The position numbers and the translations under genes were made by a program. From Ophiura sarsii (taxonomy: Eukaryota; Echinodermata; Ophiuroidea; Amphilepidida; Ophiuridae), in assembly GCA_035610835.1 (NCBI GenBank), contig CM069442.1:33272452-33336451 (forward strand): a stretch of 64,000 nt of DNA, given 5' to 3'. The notes beneath the pieces were generated by a model. It did not search any database, was not told where the DNA came from, and was given only the letters and a program-made list of their open reading frames with translations. This document shows positions 35,417 through 47,119 of this stretch, piece by piece. Numbering within the stretch: the stretch's first letter is position 1; each line of letters opens with the position of its first letter.

Positions 35417-37500
35417 TCGCACACCCACCCACACTGGCTTATGCATGGGATGGAAAGAACATTTGAAGAGTTTAACTGCAAAATCTGTCATATGGCAATG
35501 AGGCCATTCATATTAATCTTTTAATATTGCCTTGAGATAACATGTTACGGTTCTACCTTCATGCAAGGTGTCACATAACTAGTCTAGTGTGACAACTTCA
35601 TTCAGATATTATAAGCTTTATTCAGTGTAATCCCTCAATGAAGTCTTTACCCTAGACTAAATCTGATTCCCTTACATGATTGTCCAAATGTCAGCATAAA
35701 CTTTTGAAAATATCAAAAAGAAGTGTATCTCTTTTTTCTTTTTGTTATTGACACACTTCTTTTTTATATTGACCACTTATATTTGGCTTTAGGCTAATGA
35801 AAGTAAATAACGAGTTTCCTGTTACTTTTTTTTTTGCTGAGTGATTAGGGAACTTTTACATTATTCATTATTCATTATTTGATCAGATTGCATTATTGAC
35901 ATATAAATGCATATTTGATCAACCCATTGTGATACTGATATGGGGGCTTCACAAAAGGTATTTACAATAAAAATCGCTGCATTTGAGCCTCAGTTCTCAG
36001 TATTATATTTTACAAAGAGAAAAATATGTTCAAAATTGCTAAAACTTGCTACAATGATGTTTTGACCATATATAATGCATTTTTTAGCAATCTTGAAATT
36101 TTGACGGGGTGAAAAAAGTGACGCGGGCGGGTAACGGAAAACTCAAAATCAACTTTCAGGCGCCTTATATCAAATTGGGATAAATGGATATCTATACCAC
36201 ATTTGGCGATGAAACACGTAGGATACACTGGGTGGTTTCTTCTTGGTATTTGAAGCTTTTTCCTGTTGTTTTTTCATACAGAATATACATGTAGATTTAA
36301 CTTCCATTATTCTGATTATTATTAGTATTATGAGATCAAGTACTGGGCAAATGTATTAGTATATTAACACCCAGTTTCTGTTCAAAAATAAAAGTTTGGA
36401 AAATGATGAATAATCATTGGCTCACAACTTTGGGGAAGATGTTGCAGGAACCTGGAATACACTTTTGTAAGCTTATAAGGGTACTCATATAGAAAATGAG
36501 GCAATATTATGTTCTCTTCCATGTATTGGGTACACACATACGGAAGAAACTGTGAAATGGATGAGTTTAATGCGTTTACGGGGCAGCAAACATGACATTG
36601 CCGAAAATGAAAGAATGTGATTTTCCAAAGACTGACAGAACTTCTTTTTTTTCCTTCAAATTTAAATTTTGGAAAATATATGTTTAGATTGAGAGTGGCA
36701 TGGAACAGCTCTTGGAAATGTTTTAAAACTAAATTCCTCTTTTGTATTGTAATATAAGTGTACAGTGTATATAAAGACTCAAACATTACATTGCATTGCA
36801 TTTGTGTCATTTTAATTGTGATTCAGTTTTGTATCCATCATTTACAACTATATCTTTTAGATGCATACCATAGCATTATGAGGACTCGTATTATTGATCT
36901 AATAAAACTAGCACTTAACCGCTTACAGGTGAACAGTGAGTTGTATTTATCAATACACATTGAGGATTGATGAAATAATGACTTGAACTCATCAATACAT
37001 CTTTAAAACATCATTCGTCTATAAAATGGGGGTATTTTCTTGGTTCGGTGATCAAAATCGATAATTTTTTTCTAGTTTAAAAGTATCAATATGACAATTC
37101 ACACAAAATACACTGAAGACCACAATTGATTAGCAATATTGTTGATTATTTTTGGATTAGGTCTGAAACTCGTCTCTAAAGATTGTTATACATAAGTCAT
37201 TGATAAGAATCCTCCCCAGATAGCGCAACTAAAATAATTATGTGATGTGCATCAGAATCATTATCAAAGAGAACGTGTCTGTAGACTAGCCTCTCACATC
37301 AAGTGATCTTAAAGTACCTCATGGAAAAATATTAAAAACAATAACATGAACGAGTCAGAAAAATTGGTGTATTATGGAGTTTGTAACCTGTACGTACCAC
37401 TGTAAATTATGTATGCATGTGGTGTATGTGTGCCTTTTATTGTATCTGTCGACAGACACAGTTGTAAAACAAATGTAAATATGTAGAATAAAATTACTTA
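35417..37500 (+). other. Likely NME5 3' UTR and flank
   Basis: Possible AATAAA polyadenylation signals lie at 35966, 36387 and 37487. The last, in GTAGAATAAAATTACTT, looks typical, but which one is used cannot be told. The long minus-strand frame at 36382-36810 has no family support. Confidence 0.35.
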
Positions 37501-37519
37501 TGAAAATCATCCTTGCTTT

Positions 37520-38800
37520 TATAACTACTTCATGTGTCTACTTGTCACCGTCAGCCCACATGCGGTAAATAGAATTCCTTGACAATGGGTTGAAAACTTG
37601 CTAAATATATATTCCATTCCATTGAAGTATATTGTGGCCTCGGGGGAGTGTATTCCGTTGATTGTTGCTTTTTAATTGGCTGTGCGACCTAGGTGTGACT
37701 AAAGCTACCTAAAATCGATGTTGTGCCACTTTACAGTTTGCAATTTACTCAGGAGATACAAATCTTCCACCTGTTCGAGTGGTCTTAGCAAATGTTATGC
37801 AATTATCTTTTGTTTTGTTTTTGTATTGCGATTTAATAGGTTTAAATAATAGAATGCCGTGTCTGTATAGCCAAACAAAACTGAATATTTTAAAAATTCA
37901 GACCGAATGCCTTCACCCTCCCCAATGTTTCAAGACGGATTGATGCCCATTGGAAGAACAAGTTAGTATCTGTTTGACACTGATAACAGGGAGATGTCAA
38001 TTCACACCTCCCGGCTTATAATCATTCTTTCTATAAAGTGGCACAACATCGATTTTAGGTAACTTTAGTTAATTGATCATATCTCAGGATTGGCAAAACC
38101 AAATCAGATAAAATAACGGCATCTGAAAGCTAAGCGTTTAGTCTTTCATTATGTGTATAAAAATGTTACACCAACTGTTAGAACTTCATGGTCAATAAGT
38201 TGGGTAAACACGTGCACAGTTTTTTGGGGACACCCTGTAAAGGGTGTGTGAAGGTGCCACACACAGGTATAAAGACTTGGCATGTTAGGTTTTGCTACAA
38301 AATTAGATAAATAAAAAGCTCAAGGGGTATGGTAATGGAGTTTAAACTGGGTATTTAGTTTTTGTCATTATTTGCTACTTAACCCACATGGGTGGTTAGT
38401 TGTTTGGCTGTTGTTTTGGGAATAGCCAAGGGTTGGTTATAACTTGGTATGTTGGTATTGTCGACCAAAATAGTTTGGCCCGTGTGACAACAAGGGTATG
38501 GTGCTTTAATTTTTCTGAATTTTTCGTTTGGTTTGGTTTTGTGCACATGGGGGTAAACTACTCCCCAGGCCTTGCACTCGGTTCTGTTTTGGCAAGGCCT
38601 CAATGGGTGATGACCGTTGGGGGTTTAGTCTTGTTGATTTATTTTAGGCGGGGTGACGATGGCGGACTAGGTATTATGCAGGTATTTAGTTATCTAATTA
38701 TTTGCTCAATGTTACATTATTACATTAGTAATAATTAGTTGACTTTTTTTATTCGTACCCCCTATTTCGATAGGTATGGTCACATTGGATAGCACATTCA
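37520..38800. other. No gene recognised
   Basis: A GGGACACCCTGTAAAG word near 38228 resembles a mariner-type end. Otherwise nothing supported. Confidence 0.35.
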
Positions 38801-38810
38801 ATTTGAGATT

Positions 38811-39857
38811 TTAGTGAATGGTGTTCTTAGAATACCTAACTTTATACTGAAGCTGGTGAATGATGTTCTAGAATGCCTAACTGTATACTGAAGCTGGTGA
38901 ATGATATTCTTTCAATGCCTAACTTTACACTGAAGCTTATGAATGATGTTCTTACAATGCCTAACTTTATACTGAAGCTGGTGAATGATGTTCTAGAATG
39001 CCTAACTTTATACTGAAGATGGTGAATGATGTTCTAGAATGCCTAACTGTATACTGAAGCTGGTGAATGATATTCTTTCAATGCCTATCTTTACACTGAA
39101 GCTTATGAATGATGTTCTTACAATGCCTAACTTTATACTGAAGCTGGTGAATGATGTTCTAGAATGCCTAACTTTATACTGAAGCTGGTGAATGATGTTC
39201 TAGAATGCCTAACTTTATACTGAAGCTGGTGAATGATATTCTTTCAATGCCCAACTTTATACTGAAGCTTATGAATGATGTTCTTACAATGCCTAACTTT
39301 ATACTGAAGCTGGTGAATGATGTTCTAGAATGCCTAACTTTATACTGAAGCTGGTGAATGATGTACTAGAATGCCTAACTTTATACTGAAGCTGGTGAAT
39401 GATGTTCTAGAATGCCTAACTTTATACTGAAGCTAGTGAATGATATTCTTTCAATGCCTAACTTTATACTGAAGCTGGTGAATGATGTTCTAGAATGCCT
39501 AACTTTATACTGAAGCTGGTGAATGATGTTCTTACAATGCCTAACTTTATACTGAAGCTGGTGAATGATATTCTTTCAATGCCTAACTTTATACTGAAGC
39601 TTATGAATGATGTTCTTACAATGCCTAACTTTATACTCAAGCTGGTGAATGATGTTCTTACAATGCCTAACTTTATAATGAAGCTGGTGAACGGTGTTCT
39701 TACAATGCCTAACTTTATACTGAAGCCGGTGAATAATGTTCTTTCAATGCCTAACTTTATACTGAAGCTGGTGAATGGTGTTCTTACAATTCGTAACTTT
39801 ATACTGAAGCTGGTGAATGATGTTCTTACAATGCCTAACTTGATACTGGTGTTCTTA
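38811..39857. repeat. Minisatellite with 41-42-bp unit, about 25 copies
   Basis: Units of the form CCTAACTTTATACTGAAGC followed by TGGTGAATGATGTTCTTACAATG repeat from 38811. The early units are mostly 41 bp (AGAATG instead of ACAATG with one base lost), so the reading frame shifts from unit to unit. From 39495 to 39857 the units are 42 bp and both strands stay open, giving a 14-residue repeat (MPNFILKLVNDVLT on the plus strand). This openness follows from the unit length and need not mean coding. Confidence 0.95.
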
Positions 39858-40028
39858 GGGAGCATTCAGAAATACTTAGGTGGGGTGGGCTGGGCAACTT
39901 GCATTTTTCGGTGTCTCAACTGTTTTGACCCTACAAACTGGAAAACTTCTTTGGCCCCTTAACAAAGTAAAATACTTTTTTGACATCCCCCGGTTCAAAC
40001 AGGTTTGTATCATAGGCGTAAATCCCGG

Positions 40029-40128
40029 NNNNNNNNNNNNNNNNNNNNNNNNNNNNNNNNNNNNNNNNNNNNNNNNNNNNNNNNNNNNNNNNNNNNNNNN
40101 NNNNNNNNNNNNNNNNNNNNNNNNNNNN
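40029..40128. other. Assembly gap of 100 N
   Basis: Exactly 100 N, directly after GGCGTAAATCCCGG. Similar words elsewhere (14905) run into long poly-G, so a homopolymer probably broke the assembly here. Confidence 0.99.
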
Positions 40129-40449
40129 CGGAAGAAAAAAAATTCCCCCTCTATGCAGGCTAAAAAAAAAAAATTCACCCCCTGATGAGTAAAAAAAAAA
40201 AAAAAAAATTCTACCCCCCACCCAACTCAATATGAATGGATACATTAAAAAAAAAAAAATTCACCCCTTGCGGCGGCCAAAAAAAAAAATTCTCCCCCGA
40301 ACCCAACTTCCTACCCCCCCCCCCTGAAAATCAAATGGTGCGTCCCTTAGTAATGTGTCCTTTACTTAGTACGTCCGAATGGTTATCCTTGCAGATTCTG
40401 TGAGTGATATCATTGTCTGATGGCGGGTGTTGGTGCCTCATGAAAGTAT

Positions 40450-40662
40450 CCCTACCATATTTTCTCTTCTATCTAAACCTCTCCCTTGCTATATCTTTCT
40501 GTTGATTTTGTTTCTCGTCATTCCATCTTTTTCCAGATGGTACGAGGTGGACATTGCCGCCGCTGCATAACGGACACGCATACGTGCTGTGCCGGCGGTT
40601 CATGGTACGTTCAGGTACGGATGGAGAGATGGAGAAAACCCTTGGCGTAGATAGGATATGGA
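40450..40662 (+). pseudogene. Degenerate copy of one PhyH-family exon plus intron
   Basis: The stretch 40450-40536 matches the intron upstream of the PhyH exon at 10067-9877, including CCTACCATAT, CTTCTATCTAAAC and the acceptor CCAG. From 40537 it matches the exon: MVRGGH, then THTCCAGGSWYVQV. It has one extra codon after GGH and a one-base deletion after YVQV that brings a TAG stop near 40648. Because intron sequence is included, it arose from a DNA duplication, not from a reverse-transcribed mRNA. Confidence 0.85.
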
Positions 40663-40804
40663 TCAATAGAACTGATATGCGAAGGGGACCTATTCCAATT
40701 CTAATGCTGATATAGGTGATAATAACAATGTAGGTCTACATGTCCACGACCACATTCAAGCATCTCATATTTTATATGAAGCATTGATTGGAATATCATT
40801 CAGT

Positions 40805-41287
40805 TCACGGCTGATTCTGGGCTACATGTGGTGGTAGTGCTCTTCCCTTGGGAATTGGTGGTAAAGGACGTGACTGACGTCGAATAATTGGTAGGCATGG
40901 TAAGGGACGTGGTTGAAGTGGTAGAGGCCGAAATGCTGACAACCGGGGGTGTGTCTGGAGATGAGGCGTTGGCAATGGGTGTGGCTGAATCCGAGGTGTT
41001 GGTAGCAATGGACGTGGCTGATACGTTGGTAATAGGCGTGGCTGATAAGGTCGACGGATTGAAAATAGCCGTGACTCCTGAGGCGTTGGTGATGGGCGTG
41101 GCTGACGCCGAGGTGTTGGTGGCAATGGACGTGGCTGATGTGTTGGTAATGGGCGTGGCTGATGAGGTCGACGGATTAAAAATTGTCGTGACTCCTGAGG
41201 CGTTGGTAATTGGTGGGTTGACGTTACTGAAATATGTGGTGTATCATACGTCACCTCAGCTTCTTGTGGTTGCTGTCCTACTCTCAC
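40805..41287. repeat. Minisatellite-like stretch, ~117-bp repeats with both strands open
   Basis: Words such as GAGGTGTTGGTGGCAATGGACG, GGCGTGGCTGA and GAGGTCGACGGATT recur with a main period near 117 bp and shorter sub-periods. The plus strand reads as valine-rich (MDVADVLVMGVADEVDGLKI) and the minus strand as proline/arginine-rich (HQPRPLPTHQPRPLPPTPRR). Either could be a low-complexity exon, but there is no family evidence. Confidence 0.6.
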
Positions 41288-41567
41288 GAATCCTTGAATA
41301 CTGTATAATATATAAAACCATTTATTTAATTATCTGTTCCTCTCTTCAAAATGTCATTATCACCATATTTAATAATTAGTTTTATTTGGAATAATTGTTC
41401 ATTTTTAGGTCGTCCGTATGAGAGACCTTATGGCTGGACCCTCCGTATGGGGGTGTCCGTGTGTTAGTCAAACATTTAATAGGCCTATACACTTTTGGGT
41501 TTCTCCATTTGATCTCGATTTCTTTTTCATACAACAAATTCCAACAGTGACACCACACTCTTAGAAA

Positions 41568-42298
41568 AAATGGTTCGTTTAAGAACCCTTTTTTGTCCCG
41601 CGGGGAGCACCTTTTGGCCTAAAAGGTTCTAAAAAGAACCTTAGAATGGTTCTTTGAAGAACTTTCAAATTTTAAATAAGACATAAAGGTATATTTACTT
41701 TTTTGTTTTTATGTAATATGCAAATTCAAGAGAAATGTAAACAAATTTAGTCCTTTTCAACTGTTAAAAATCATTTCTTCTTGGCTAAAAACATTTTTTA
41801 CCGTTTTAACCAAGAACCATTGAGGGTTCTCCATAATTTTTCCCCAAAAGGTTCTTGAAGCTTGAGGAACCATTTTCTTGGCTAAAGAACCCTTTTAGAA
41901 CCTTTTTTGGTTCTAAAAGGAACCCAATGAAATTTCTATAGGGTTCCTTTTAGAACCAAAAAAGGTTCTAAAAGGGTTCTTTAGCCAAGAAAATGGTTCC
42001 TCAAGCTTCAAGAACCTTTTGGGAAAAAATTATGGAGAACCCTCAATGGTTCTTGGTAAAACGGTAAACAATGTTTTTAGCCAAGAAGAAATGATTTTTA
42101 ACAGTTGAAAAGGATTAAATTTGTTTACATTTCTCTTGAATTTACATATTACATAAAAACAAAAAAGTAAATATACCTTTAGGTCTTATTTAAAATTTGA
42201 AAGTTCTTCAAAGAACCATTCTAAGGTTCTTTTTAGAACCTTTTAGGCCAAAAGGTGCTCCCCGCGGGACAAAAAAGGGTTCTTAAACGAACCATTTT
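41568..42298. mobile_element. Giant near-perfect palindrome, ~358-bp arms, 15-nt loop
   Basis: The arms 41568-41925 and 41941-42298 are reverse complements with only a handful of mismatches and no evident net length change, around the loop AATGAAATTTCTATA. Each arm holds many GGTTCT/AGAACC words, so sub-hairpins are possible. It has no coding capacity and can form a cruciform. It is most likely a young fold-back element, since such palindromes decay fast. Confidence 0.92.
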
Positions 42299-42307
42299 TA
42301 CAAGGAT

Positions 42308-42600
42308 GCAACATAGGAACCTTCATAAGTCAATGAGGTCAAGGGTTACATATCAAGGTCAAAGGTCATCTGAGGCAAATTTGTAAAATAGCTGAAAACA
42401 TAAAAAATGACATTTCTTTTTCATATACCGATTGCAACCAAACTTGGATCATACATGCAGCAAGGGAACCTTCATTATATCAATGAGGTCAAATGTCGCA
42501 TATCAAGGTCAAAAGTCATCTGAGGCAAAGTTACTGAAAACATCAAGAAATGACGTTTATTTTTTCATACATAGACTGATTGCAACCGAACTTGTTTTGG
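42308..42600. repeat. Tandem repeat, ~165-bp unit, about 1.8 copies
   Basis: AGGAACCTTCAT, TCAATGAGGTCAA, TATCAAGGTCAAA and GTCATCTGAGGCAAA recur in the same order, adjacent to the giant palindrome. Confidence 0.85.
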
Positions 42601-43245
42601 GGTGTTCACTATACTCTAAAACGAACGACCTATCGCAGACCGCGTCTGTATTTTATCGATCGTAAGTCCCGGTACTCACTCCCAGACTAATATTAACCGC
42701 TTCGTCTTTTTTAAAGACAGTTCTTGTTAATTTGTGTCCTTGTTTGTGCACGTAAATGTCACACACATTTGAATGCGCTTCTCGTTTTATCATCAATGAT
42801 TTAATGGAGTTACTTTGCGCAATTGTGATATTTAAATATCTTTATTCCTGTGCAACAACATCATAACTATTATACACACCTTTCCGTTGCCTTGTTCTGC
42901 TTATCAAATAAGTCTCTTGGAAAATGGAAGACTTTTCCTTCTTTTCGTATTGTCCACATACGTTTTAGGTTTGATGGTTTCAGAAACCCTCTCCATATAC
43001 TGTTTGAAGGATGCATAATGGATATCTCACAACGCGGGAACGGAGGTACACAGGCTGGTAGAACCCTGTTTGAACGGCGCAAATTAGAAAACCTACAAAC
43101 AAAGGATTAACAATATAACTATTAATAAACAATTATATATTTCAGCTTGTTTTACGTAGGGGGAAGTATACTTTAGATCCCAGATTTTGGACTGTCGTCC
43201 GACACAGGTACAAAGACAGTGTTCGGACGATAAATGGCACATTTA

Positions 43246-43690
43246 AAATGTTCCAGTATCTGGAAATACTGCAGGCCCGTAAGACACTTTTTTCAAAGGG
43301 GGGGCGTTTTCAAAACAAAAAACAATTGTGAGTGAAATATGCGCGCGTAGCGCGCGAACATTTTCGAATTTGCACCTATTTTTTGCACGATCGAGGTACA
43401 TTTAGGCTCAAACAAGCTTGTAGCAAAGAATAAATGTAGCGCGAAATTTTTTCATCTGTGTACAAATTTTCCGGGGAAGATTTTCAAAGGGGGGGCGATC
43501 GCAACCGTCGCCCCCCCCATCTGACGGGCCTGTACTGGAACAATATACTGTAGGCCTAACAATATCCATGATATCATTCAAAACCACTACTGTATGTATA
43601 CCAGTGCAGTATCGTCGTCCGATATACTGGAACATAGAAATGCGACATAAAAATGTTCCAGTATCGCTCGACGTTTTTATTCGTCATGTT
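43246..43690. repeat. Second GTTCCAGTATC cluster, interrupted by a CAGGCCCG-ended element
   Basis: GTTCCAGTATC and CGTCCGA-type words like those at 62-300 flank an insertion at 43271-43532. The insertion starts CAGGCCCGTAAGA, ends TCTGACGGGCCTG and holds two GGGGGGGCG blocks. The bases TACTG border it on both sides, a possible 5-bp duplication. A similar start, CAGGCCCGTAATA, stands alone at 54545. Confidence 0.65.
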
Positions 43691-44440
43691 CGTTATAATA
43701 TAGATTAAAAGTATGCTCATAATTGTGAATTTTGATTTGTCAGTGTCGTGTATGTATTAGGTCAATATACATGCCCGTATGTTTTGTTTCTCGAAAAATT
43801 AACTAATTTAATGCACATGCGCAAACGTTGATATGCTCGCAATATGCTCGCGATATGCTCCCCCCACCCCCCCCCCCCCCCCCCCCCCCCCTCCGTAGAC
43901 ACTGACCGAAATCAGTGGTAATGTAATGAAAGAGAACCATGCTTGCTCAAGAAATCTTCTTTGCATGTCAGTCAACAGTTGCTTTTCCACGCGGCTGGCG
44001 TCGGCAGACGACATTCTAAAATGTCACAAAATGTTTCAAAAATGTCACAATTATTGAATTTCATTAATATATTTGGAATCACCATGAGGAATGCATTCAA
44101 ATAAGTACAAACGTACCTAGTATTGGTTCAGTAATCCTTAAGATAGACCTTGAAATTTGAGAAAGGTTTCTGAAAAATCTGTTTTATTATGGTAAAATCA
44201 ATAGTGTGGAAAGTGTTAAAATGAAGAATCGGCTTGGTACTATTATAGTATATGCACAACATTAATAGATAAATGTCGGTGTGTATGTGCTGTCACTACT
44301 AACATGATTGGATACGTCAGAATCAGTTTGTTTCACTATAGGTGGCTGCTTATCTTACAAAACACATTTTGTCCAAGGAACACGTTGGCCGTAGTGGGAC
44401 TCGAACACACAACCGTCCGATTATTCGTGAGGCAGTATAG

Positions 44441-44773
44441 GGGATATGCTATCTTCAGAAGATAGTGGATAAGCTACATAGTGGATAAGCTATCTTCAGA
44501 AGATAGTGAATAAACTATCTTCAGAAGATAGTGAATAAGTTATTTTCAGAAGATAGTGGAAGATAGTGGATAAACTATCTTCAGAAGATAGTGGATATGC
44601 TATTTTCAAAAGATAGTGGATAAGCTATTTTCTGAAGATAATGGATAAGCTATTTTCAAGATAGTGGATAAGCCATCTTCAGAAGATAGTGGATAAGCTA
44701 TTTTCAGAAGATGGATAAGCTATCTTTAGAAGATATTGGATAAGCTGTTTTCAGACGATATTGGATAAGCTAC
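44441..44773. repeat. Minisatellite of self-complementary ~25-bp units
   Basis: About 13 degenerate units of GGATAAGCTATCTTCAGAAG followed by ATAGT. Each unit contains the dyad CTATCTTC-AGAAGATAG, so either strand can form a row of small hairpins. Confidence 0.92.
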
Positions 44774-45283
44774 ACTGCAAATTCGTTGGGCAAAAAAATA
44801 GTTAGGCAATCACTTTACTAATGTGTTGGTTAAAAATATTGACTGTTGGTCAAACAAAATCATTGCCCAATACGGTTGGGCAGGGTTGACGAAATTATTG
44901 GTCGCGCGCAGGAAGGTCCTAAGTTTGTTCATGGAGTTTTGCCCAACAAAATGTTCATTTTTTGCTGGGCATTTGTCACGCGATACACAATGTTCGACTA
45001 GATGGGCAGGATCGCACGTGTCCGTAGTTATTGCATTTATCTGCACTTCTTTTAGGAAATTTGCTACAATTTTGGCCAACTTTCTGAAACTTTATTTGAT
45101 GCGTAACCATGGTCATGTAACATTAATCATTTCTCGTCTTGGGCAACTAACTTTATAGACAGTTTCGCTTTGACACGGCGTCTTACGGACAACCCCAAAG
45201 ATGTCGACTCACACCGTCGTCCAACATTGTACAATTTGACAACAAGCCCAACTGGGGCATAACTCAATGAATGTTGAACACAC

Positions 45284-45590
45284 CCATCACTGCTCATCCA
45301 GATCAGATCCTCAACCGCCAGCTTCTCAACAAGTTGGTGACATAAGTTTTTAACTGACACAATGTTTTTTGTGACTTCATTGATATTGAAAGCCATACTT
45401 TTGCATTAGGCATTTTTGAAAAATAATGATTAGAACTCAAAATATGATCAAAAATTGGATTTTGTTGGCGGCTATCATGGATGTGCGTAAAAAGTGACTT
45501 CACTATACCTAGATTTTAAGTAGCCATCACACTGCTCATCCAGACCAGTTCCTCAACCACCAGGTCCTCAAAGTCAAAGTTGGTGACATA
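45284..45590. repeat. Two related ~55-bp segments with possible coding content
   Basis: CACTGCTCATCCAGA followed by a CCTCAACC and TTGGTGACAT pattern occurs at about 45289-45345 and again at 45530-45590. On the minus strand the first copy lies in an 89-codon frame (45396-45127) with ENLCHQ-like text (VSVKNLCHQLVEKLAVEDL). I recognise no family. Possibly a duplicated gene fragment. Confidence 0.3.
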
Positions 45591-46022
45591 TTTAATAGCG
45601 TATGCCGTTTTAACGGGCGTTTTAACTGTCGACACAATAAGACAATATCGGTAAACGGATTGGTTTTTCTCAAATTGGGCGTTCAATGTAATTAACTAGA
45701 ACCAGAAGAGGTTCAAATACATGAGAGATGTTAATTTTTACTATAAACTTATATAATACGGTAATATAATACGGTTTACTTACATTTTTCTCTTGAAAGT
45801 TCACGATGTAGACTTGATTGAATGAATGATAATCGGTGTCTGACTGGTTTGTTGATTGTACACGCAACTCTGGTAACGCGTTTTGCGCGCATTTGTTGTT
45901 GCCATGCATGAACAGCCATCCGCCTTGCCATTGTGTCGTATTATTCGCCTTAGACGCGTGGTGTAGGGCCTACAGTCACGCGCTGCGTTGCGCAATGAAA
46001 CCCAAAAATAGTATAGGCCTAA

Positions 46023-46068
46023 CTGTAACATTAATGCGTTCTCCATATATGGAGAACGCCTTAATGTT
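46023..46068. repeat. Palindrome with ~22-bp arms
   Basis: TGTAACATTAATGCGTTCTCC is mirrored by GGAGAACGCCTTAATGTTACA around an ATATAT centre, with about one mismatch. Confidence 0.85.
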
Positions 46069-46394
46069 ACACATATATGTGTGGTCATCATTGACGATCG
46101 TCAATATAAGACAACCTTGCCCAGCGCTTGGTTCAAAGCCGGTTTAAAGCCGGTTCAAACACCGGTGTCGGGAGTCGAATTGGTAAGTCGTGGGTTTATT
46201 TTGACAATAATTTTGGCAAGTCGTAGGTTTATTTTGACAATAATTTCATTTTCTATTCATTTTTATTGTTTAAAAGATATTTACCAAAGTCACATTTTGA
46301 ATTGCCCTCTTGCGAGTTCTCTTTGTATATACTTGAATGCGGTGCCCGGTCGCCTGGCCGCTTGTGTTCTAAAGTGTCTATCAGCGCTCACAGC

Positions 46395-46757
46395 CCAGTA
46401 GCGTAGAAAAATAATTTTGACCGGGAAATCGGGAAGGCAGTGGAAAATCGGGAAGGAAAAGGAAGGGAAAGAAAGGGAGAAAAGGAAGGAAAGGAAAGGG
46501 AAAAAAGGGAAGGAAAGGGAAAAGGAAAAAGGGAAGGAAAAGGCAGTAGCGTGCGCAAAAGGGGAAATTTGGCGGGTCGATTTTTTTCTGCAGCAGCAGT
46601 TGGCTAAATAAAGATAAATGTTTAATAGAGAAAACTGATGAAAACCCGGAGGATTGGCCAAAACTGTGCTGTTTTTTTGTACTGCGCGACTTTTTGCCTG
46701 TGCGATTTTGTTTTGACCGTGCGAAATTGTTTGACTTCACCCCCCCCTCCCCCCCCC

Positions 46758-46796
<39 letters not shown>

Positions 46797-46893
46797 ACTT
46801 ACGTGAAATTCACGAGGTGACTGCCCAAAAAAATTGGGGCTACCTTTTTTCGACGGCAAATAAAAGTTACATGAAAAAAATGGCTACGCCACC
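46395..46893. mobile_element. hAT-like CAGTGGCGTAG family relic with poly-C tract
   Basis: CAGTAGCGTAG at 46395 and GGCTACGCCACCG at 46880 resemble the ends of 28707-29073. The interior shares GTGCGATTTTGTTTTGACCG-type and TTACGTGAAATTCACGAGG words with that copy. A second start-like word (CAGTAGCGTGCG) at 46544 suggests nesting. Purine-rich and poly-C tracts produce the long artificial open frames here. Confidence 0.6.
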
Positions 46894-47085
46894 GGGTCGA
46901 ACTATTCGGCTCGGGCCTGTCGGTTCTCGTGTGGGGGCGCTCTATAGCTCATTGGGCGAGGGGACTTCTCGACGGACTAGGTCGAACTGGTGCTCACCGG
47001 GAAAAATACCTGACCCTGGCTACGCTACTGTCACAGCCAACTGTCATCGGTATCCATACCTTTTATCTTCTGTCGTTAATCCTAG

Positions 47086-47108
47086 CATGGACTTCTAATA
47101 AGTCCATG
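47086..47108. repeat. Short palindrome CATGGACTT/AAGTCCATG
   Basis: A perfect dyad similar to that at 4147-4179. Confidence 0.8.
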
Positions 47109-47119
47109 ATCCTAGTAAG

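Noticed and set aside
36382..36810. 142-codon minus-strand open frame
   Set aside because: It lies in the likely NME5 3' region, has no recognisable motif, and AT-rich sequence can give such frames by chance.
39495..39962. 155-codon repeat protein and its antisense 133-codon counterpart
   Set aside because: Both follow from a 42-bp unit divisible by three; the neighbouring units of the same array shift frame.
44441..44773. Possible CRISPR-like array of regular repeats
   Set aside because: The units are contiguous without unique spacers, and the context is animal nuclear DNA.
46290..46820. Phenylalanine/proline-rich open frames
   Set aside because: They read through purine tracts and a poly-C tract of a hAT-like relic.
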